A stretch of DNA of 46,159 nucleotides, from contig NZ_SCNN01000035.1 in assembly GCF_005503535.1 (NCBI RefSeq), positions 1 to 46,159 on the forward strand. The letters run 5' to 3'. Below the pieces are notes generated by a model that saw only the letters and a list, made by a program, of their open reading frames with translations, was not told where the DNA came from and searched no databases. Within the stretch, counting starts at the first letter, position 1. Each line of letters begins with the position of its first letter. Source of the stretch: Mesorhizobium comanense (lineage in GTDB: Bacteria > Pseudomonadota > Alphaproteobacteria > Rhizobiales > Rhizobiaceae). The position numbers were made by a program, and so were the translations under genes. Of the stretch, positions 41,965 through 46,159 are shown in pieces.

Positions 41965-42393
41965 TCAGCCGGCAGGCGGCTGCGCCCCGCCCAGGCCCAG
42001 AACCACGTCGCGCGTCAGCGGCGCGAGGTCGATGTCGTGGGCCGAGCCGGGATCGAGCCAGATCATCTCCTCGATCTCGGCCGCCGCCATCGGCCGGCCG
42101 TGGATGGAAACCGTGAACAGCTCTGCCTCGACCATGCTGTCCGGCTCGTTGGCGGCCGGGGCGGCGAAGCGGCCGAGCGGCGCGGCCATGGCGGGATCGA
42201 TCGTCAGCCCAAGCTCCTCGTGCAGTTCGCGGGCCAGTGCTTCAAGTGGCGCCTCGTGCGGCTCGATCTTGCCGCCGGGCTGCATGAAGGCGCTGGTGCC
42301 GCGCTTGCGCACCAGCAGCAGCCTGCCCGACGCATCGGCGATGACGGCGGCGGCTATCCTGATCTTGCGGCTTTCGGAAGGGATCGAATTCAC
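41965..42393 (-). CDS. NUDIX hydrolase
   Basis: 142 residues from GTG 42393. The Nudix box is complete: GGKIEPHEAPLEALARELHEELGL, matching GX5EX7REUXEEXGU with the metal-binding glutamates. It hydrolyses a nucleoside-diphosphate-linked compound; the substrate is not predictable. The start is uncertain: a frame open to 42513 would overlap the divergent gene, and no clear ribosome site precedes the GTG. Confidence 0.85.
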   Translation of the reverse strand: MNSIPSESRKIRIAAAVIADASGRLLLVRKRGTSAFMQPGGKIEPHEAPLEALARELHEELGLTIDPAMAAPLGRFAAPAANEPDSMVEAELFTVSIHGRPMAAAEIEEMIWLDPGSAHDIDLAPLTRDVVLGLGGAQPPAG

Positions 42394-42470
42394 GCTATAT
42401 GGTCCGCTCTGCGGCGTGCCACTCCGGCACTGTCTGGAAGCAGCCGCGATTCTCGGTTCGGAGACAAGCC

Positions 42471-42968
42471 ATGTTTGCCGCCAAGGCCATCGACACCTCG
42501 GACAAGCCCGCATTCTACCGCGACCTCGCCGCGCAACTGAAGGGTTTGCTGGAGGGCGAAAGCGACTCGATCGCCAATGCCGCCAACACTTCGGCGCTGA
42601 TCTTCCAGATGGTGCCAGACCTCAACTGGGCGGGCTTTTACTTTCTCGCCTCGGACGAGGAGCTGGTGCTGGGTCCGTTCCAGGGCAAGCCGGCCTGCGT
42701 GCGCATCGCGGTCGGCAAGGGCGTGTGCGGAACCGCGGTCGACCTCGGCACTTCGATGCTGATCAAGGACGTGCATGATTTTCCCGGCCACATCGTCTGC
42801 GATGCCGACTCGCGTTCGGAACTCGTGGTGCTGCTGGAGGACGAGGAGGGCGTCTTCGGCGTGATCGACCTCGACAGCCCGCTGCCCGGCCGTTTCGACA
42901 AGGCCGACCAGGCGGGCATCGAGGCGCTGGCGGCGATCTATGTGGCGGCGAGTTCGTTCGAGGACTGA
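42471..42968 (+). CDS. msrC: Free-methionine-(R)-sulfoxide reductase (GAF domain)
   Basis: 165 residues, a single GAF domain with the three cysteines of the enzyme: C76, C86 and C110, identical in spacing to E. coli MsrC C84, C94 and C118. It reduces free methionine-R-sulfoxide using thioredoxin and so protects against oxidants. ATG 42471 is chosen because the family begins there. Divergent from the NUDIX gene (77 bp between). Confidence 0.9.
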   Translation: MFAAKAIDTSDKPAFYRDLAAQLKGLLEGESDSIANAANTSALIFQMVPDLNWAGFYFLASDEELVLGPFQGKPACVRIAVGKGVCGTAVDLGTSMLIKDVHDFPGHIVCDADSRSELVVLLEDEEGVFGVIDLDSPLPGRFDKADQAGIEALAAIYVAASSFED

Positions 42969-43007
42969 GCGCTCGTTGCTGAGACAAGCATCGACGTCGA
43001 GTTCCAC

Positions 43008-43303
43008 GGCGCCCCCCTCTGTCCTGCCGGACATCCCCACGAGGGCTAGGCGATTCACGCATCTTGGGCGATGAGCGTGACTGATCGGGGTGAGGCTTTC
43101 TTGCCATGTGGTTCCCCCAATCCGTCGCTGCTTCGCAGCGCCACCTTTCCCCCCTCCGGAGGGAAAGGAAGGGAGCTTTTCTGGGCGAGCGTTGAGCGCA
43201 AAAAGCTTGGCGCCTTTCCTCTCCCCCGTCGATCGGGGGAGAGGTGTCGAGCGAAGCTCGACGGAGTGGGGGTCGACCTGCGCGGCCATCGCCAAGGACC
43301 AAC
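43008..43303 (-). repeat. Intergenic repeat, copy C (inverted)
   Basis: The reverse-orientation copy of the element at 26762-27096 and 35170-35460; read on the minus strand it shows GGTCCTTGGCGAT, the palindrome around CGATCGACGGGGGAGAG, the GAAGCAGCGACGGATTGGG block and the tail ATGTCCGGCAGGACAG. It fills most of the 342-bp gap between msrC and the hydrolase gene. Confidence 0.8.
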
Positions 43304-43310
43304 TCCCAAG

Positions 43311-44360
43311 CTAACGCCCTGCCTTCAGCGCAGAGGTAAACGCCGCGGCCGCCATATCGATCAGCTGCGCGTGAATTTCCCCGCGCGATCGGCCGCCTCC
43401 ATCATCGCATACAGGGTCGCCGATTTCCTCGGACAGGATGAGGGCCGGCGCGCCGGGCTTGCATGCGCCGAACATGCTGTAGTGGCTGGCATCGGCGATC
43501 GTGGAGTAGCGGGCGTTCGGGATGGCTTTTGCGATCGCCGACGCGTCGGCGGTCAAAGGGATCTTTTCCGGCCGGCCGAGATTGACGATATTGACCGGAA
43601 TGCCGATCCCGGCGAAGCTTGCCGGGTCGAGGACATCGACCGGAGCGGGGTCGATCGCCATGGCGAAGCGGATGCGGCTGTCGCTGCCGTCGCGGCCGGC
43701 GAGGTGCATGTCCATGGCGTGCAGATCGACGCCGCTTTGCCTCACCCAGCCGCATAGCGAGGCGTTGAGCAGGTCGGTGTCGCAATAGGCAGCCAGCCGT
43801 TTCGCATCGATGCGCGCGCCGGCAATGGCCAGCGCCGTATTGCCGCCCATGGACAGGCCGAGCACGCCCGTGCTGCCTTCGAGCAGGTGGCCGCCGAAGG
43901 AGGCGTCGCCGCGCATCGCGTCCAGCGTCGCGGTGAGATCGGCGGGGCGCAGCCAGAGTTTCATCGTCTGCGCGGCTGATCTTTTCTTGCCGCCATTGCC
44001 GGGGTGCGTCGGCGCGGCGACGATGAAGCCCCGGCCCGCCAGCGCCGCCGCCATCCAGCTCAGCGCCTCCGGCGTTCCGGCCAGGCCGGCGCCGTGGGAA
44101 AGCAGGATCAGCGGAAATGTTCCGCCTGATACCGGCGCGTCGCTCATCGCGGCGGTTCCTGCGAAAAGCGGGCTGTCGCCGAGGTTGACGGCTTCGCCGC
44201 CCGGCTGGGCCGGATACCAGACGGTGACGTCGAGATCGGTGCCGCGCTCGGCCGATGGCGCGGAAATGTGAGCGACGCCGACGGCGTCGCCGGCATTGGC
44301 CTGATGCTGCATGGCCAGCATCGAAACGATGACGGCGCAAAGCATGGTGCGGAATTTCAT
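43311..44360 (-). CDS. Exported alpha/beta hydrolase (dienelactone-hydrolase / lipase-like)
   Basis: 349 residues. Signal peptide MKFRTMLCAVIVSMLAMQHQ, cut near ANA-GD. The nucleophile is S170 in GLSMGG, with an oxyanion-type SHGAGL at 88-93 and a likely catalytic histidine in ADASHYSMF near the C-terminus. The overall type is the platelet-activating-factor-acetylhydrolase/dienelactone-hydrolase-like periplasmic hydrolases of proteobacteria. Substrate unknown. The ATG at 44360 has GGAG 8 bases before it; 44372 is an alternative. A palindrome lies about 100 bp upstream. Confidence 0.82.
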   Translation of the reverse strand: MKFRTMLCAVIVSMLAMQHQANAGDAVGVAHISAPSAERGTDLDVTVWYPAQPGGEAVNLGDSPLFAGTAAMSDAPVSGGTFPLILLSHGAGLAGTPEALSWMAAALAGRGFIVAAPTHPGNGGKKRSAAQTMKLWLRPADLTATLDAMRGDASFGGHLLEGSTGVLGLSMGGNTALAIAGARIDAKRLAAYCDTDLLNASLCGWVRQSGVDLHAMDMHLAGRDGSDSRIRFAMAIDPAPVDVLDPASFAGIGIPVNIVNLGRPEKIPLTADASAIAKAIPNARYSTIADASHYSMFGACKPGAPALILSEEIGDPVCDDGGGRSRGEIHAQLIDMAAAAFTSALKAGR

Positions 44361-44460
44361 GAAGGTCTCCATTGGGGAACATTTCGGCGGCCGGAGCGGA
44401 CACTCAATGCCCGGCTTGCGGCACCGGCGTCGCGATATCCGCCGAAACGAGCCGCGCCGG

Positions 44461-44484
44461 CGTCCTCGATCGCGATCGAGGACG
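44461..44484. promoter_or_regulatory. Perfect 24-bp palindrome
   Basis: CGTCCTCGATCG and its exact complement without spacer, in the 209-bp gap between the hydrolase and the oxygenase genes. The inner decamer GATCGCGATC recurs at 44490-44499. It may be an operator for the hydrolase, or a terminator stem for the oxygenase message; the tight, spacer-free symmetry favours a protein-binding site. Confidence 0.55.
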
Positions 44485-44569
44485 TACATGATCGCGATCG
44501 GGCACTTCCTTGGAGCAAGATTGCCGGGTTCAGCCGGCAGTCATCGTGGCGGATGGGCTGAGGCGTGCC

Positions 44570-45301
44570 TCAGAACACGAGACGTGCGTTCGGATCTTCC
44601 CGGGCCGGGTCGAATGTGAACCACCCGGCATAAGTATAGCGGCTCCCGGACGTGACCTTGGAGACGCCGTGTACATAGTCGGCGCCCGATCCGAAGATCA
44701 ACATAAGGCCTGTTTCGGGCTTCACCCGAACGCCGATCCCCGGAAAATAGGTCTCTCCGCCTTCGTAGTCATCGTTGAGATAGAGGAGCGACGAGTAGCA
44801 ACGGTGCGGCGTCGCATTGGGCTGGCCATCGGGGTTGAGGTTGTCGGCATGCGGCGTGAGTTCCATGCCCTTGGGCCAGAAGACGAGCTGCGCCGTGTCA
44901 GAATAGAGCGCCTGCGCCGGCCGGAATTCGCGGCAGACGGCGAGTTGCGCCAGCAGTCGCACCTGCTGCATGACGCGAAGCGCGTCGACCTCCGCGGGCG
45001 GCAGGCTGTTCTGCCAGATGTAGCGGCCGTCCCAATATTCCGAGCCGGTCCTGGCCGCATTGACGGGACGCTGGCGCTCGAAACATTCGATCAGGAGCCG
45101 GCATTGCTCGGGCGACAGCAGGTTACGGTGGCGGACCAGCGACGGGCAATGGTCGGCCGGGGAGAGCAGTGTCAACCGCCGGGGATCGCCAGTCCACCAT
45201 TGGGTGCGGCCGGCCGTTGACGCGAGCGATCTCGACGCATCCGGCTGCGTCGCCAATGGTTGCCAGCGCTTGCCTGGTCTCAGCCGATCGAGCAGCCGCA
45301 T
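44570..45301 (-). CDS. 2-oxoglutarate/Fe(II) oxygenase (prolyl-4-hydroxylase-like)
   Basis: 243 residues. The metal triad is intact: H151-x-D153 and H211, with the 2-oxoglutarate-binding R221 ten residues later. The fold resembles prolyl-4-hydroxylase-type proteins acting on peptides or small molecules. It starts at ATG 45301, overlapping the upstream gene's stop (ATGA), so it is translated with the DUF6065 gene. Substrate unknown; an obvious hypothesis is that the two act on the same molecule. Confidence 0.85.
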   Translation of the reverse strand: MRLLDRLRPGKRWQPLATQPDASRSLASTAGRTQWWTGDPRRLTLLSPADHCPSLVRHRNLLSPEQCRLLIECFERQRPVNAARTGSEYWDGRYIWQNSLPPAEVDALRVMQQVRLLAQLAVCREFRPAQALYSDTAQLVFWPKGMELTPHADNLNPDGQPNATPHRCYSSLLYLNDDYEGGETYFPGIGVRVKPETGLMLIFGSGADYVHGVSKVTSGSRYTYAGWFTFDPAREDPNARLVF

Positions 45302-46056
45302 CAGTCCTCCTCGCGGGCTGGCGACTGTGGTTTGCTCGGCGCGGCGACCCGCAGCTTTGACAGATGCTGGGGATTGGCTGGCTCGCCGTCGGGGTTCTGT
45401 CCTCTGAAATACCATTTCTGCCAGCCCATCCGAACGGCTTCGGGGTCGTGGCGCGCAAGGGCGGCGTTGAAGTCGATGCGCAAGCGGCGGTATTCCTCAT
45501 AGTGTGCCTTGATATCGGGCGCGGTATCGAGCGGCACGATTTGCGGAACGATCGCGTCGAGGCTGCGATAAGCGAACGGCGTGATGAAGCAGAAGGGCTC
45601 GCCCTTGTCGAAGCTCACCCGGCCGGCTTGGGTAAATTGCCAGTTCATGGTGAAGCTGAAGTTCACCCAGTCGGTTTCGACCACGCCGTCGAGCGGCGAC
45701 AGCCCGTCCTTGGGGAGGTTGGGGCAGCCCCGGACCCACAGGGCGTAGCCGGGATCGGTGCGGAAAATGTGGGCCGTCTGCAGGGTGAGGATGCCGTGCC
45801 CGAAATGCGACTGGGCGAAATAGCCGATGTCGGCCTCGCTCTCGATGGTGATGTCGCCGAGCCCGGGGCGTCCGTTCCACGCCACGGTGAAGGCCTCGGG
45901 CGTCAGCAGTTCCCACCCCATCGAGTTGGCGATGGTCAACGGCAGGCAGCGATAGGCATAGCGCTGGTTGGTTTCATCCATCCAGCGGCGATCGGCTCTC
46001 GCCGGCACGATCTCAGGAGCACGGTCGTGAATGCGATAGCAGATAAGTCCGGTCAT
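45301..46056 (-). CDS. DUF6065 protein
   Basis: 251 residues. I recognise it as DUF6065 (formerly hypothetical) from an N-terminal ICYRIHDRAPEIVPARADRRWMDET and the central PLTIANSMGWELLTP, FGHGILTLQTAHIFRTDPGYALWVRG, which suggest a small beta-rich, jelly-roll-like fold. No catalytic motif stands out. The C-terminus is polar. Translationally coupled to the 2-oxoglutarate oxygenase, so they probably share a pathway. The remaining bases to 46159 show no gene. Confidence 0.78.
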   Translation of the reverse strand: MTGLICYRIHDRAPEIVPARADRRWMDETNQRYAYRCLPLTIANSMGWELLTPEAFTVAWNGRPGLGDITIESEADIGYFAQSHFGHGILTLQTAHIFRTDPGYALWVRGCPNLPKDGLSPLDGVVETDWVNFSFTMNWQFTQAGRVSFDKGEPFCFITPFAYRSLDAIVPQIVPLDTAPDIKAHYEEYRRLRIDFNAALARHDPEAVRMGWQKWYFRGQNPDGEPANPQHLSKLRVAAPSKPQSPAREED

Positions 46057-46159
46057 CGACCTTCCCAGCCAACCGACGGTCTAACCTGCCTGCAGGCTGA
46101 ACGGGTGCTCAACGGTCACGCATCTGGCGTTCTCACGCTGGAGGCGGAGACGTCGGAGG

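Noticed and set aside
26762..43303. The three repeat copies as a CRISPR array or an insertion sequence
   Set aside because: Copies are kilobases apart, one is inverted, there are no regular spacers and no transposase inside, so they are intergenic repeats.

Overview
The window looks like a chromosomal piece of a high-GC alphaproteobacterium of the Rhizobiales, most likely Mesorhizobium or a close relative. This is inferred from gene content (polyamine-type ABC operon with a glutamine-synthetase-like gene, DmeRF metal efflux pair, DUF1488 and small lysine-rich proteins, OpgC/YfiQ-type acyltransferase) and from several families of GC-rich palindromic intergenic repeats of rhizobial style. No rRNA, tRNA or CRISPR array was seen.

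Left end (1-3.3 kb): a disturbed, accessory-looking stretch. The first bases of an IS5-family transposase lie at the edge, next to a metallophosphoesterase that lacks its C-terminal metal ligands. Then come a fragment of an rsmB-like rRNA methyltransferase gene, an orphan Rieske oxygenase, a gene-free half kilobase, a small lipoprotein, and a fragment of an iron-alcohol-dehydrogenase gene. Both fragments have intact relatives further right (3.4-4.7 kb and 13.8-15.0 kb).

3.4-13.8 kb: intact RsmB-type methyltransferase, a palindromic repeat cluster, a YgiQ-type radical SAM protein, and a 2205-residue exported protein. The last combines helical repeats, YD/RHS-like repeats, a beta-propeller region and a C-terminal CHAT (caspase-like) protease domain with an intact His/Cys dyad.

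13.8-22.2 kb: a minus-strand operon, read glutamine-synthetase-like enzyme, Tat-type periplasmic binding protein, ATPase, two permeases, iron alcohol dehydrogenase. It probably imports and breaks down a polyamine or amino-alcohol. A divergent LuxR-type regulator shares a promoter with a 16-bp inverted repeat, and a second LuxR-type protein with an autoinducer-binding domain follows.

22.5-28.4 kb: small secreted proteins, a ChaC-like gamma-glutamylcyclotransferase, the 5' remnant of an NmrA-like gene, a compact ArsR-AHSA1-VOC-membrane-DUF1801-DUF1801 gene run, and a membrane acyltransferase.

28.4-35.0 kb: a minus-strand sugar operon (LacI regulator, binding protein, two permeases, GH127 beta-L-arabinofuranosidase) without its own ATPase gene, headed by two LacI-type operators. 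It is interrupted by a mirror-image repeat. Copies of a ~280-300 bp intergenic repeat flank the acyltransferase plus this operon.

35.5-46.2 kb: PAS-GGDEF diguanylate cyclase with a degenerate I-site, LysR/TauE-SafE divergent pair, DUF1488 and a small basic protein, DmeR-DmeF cobalt/nickel efflux with a recognisable G6 operator, AraC-GyrI regulator, NUDIX hydrolase, free-methionine-sulfoxide reductase, a secreted alpha/beta hydrolase, and a translationally coupled DUF6065 / 2-oxoglutarate-Fe(II) oxygenase pair.
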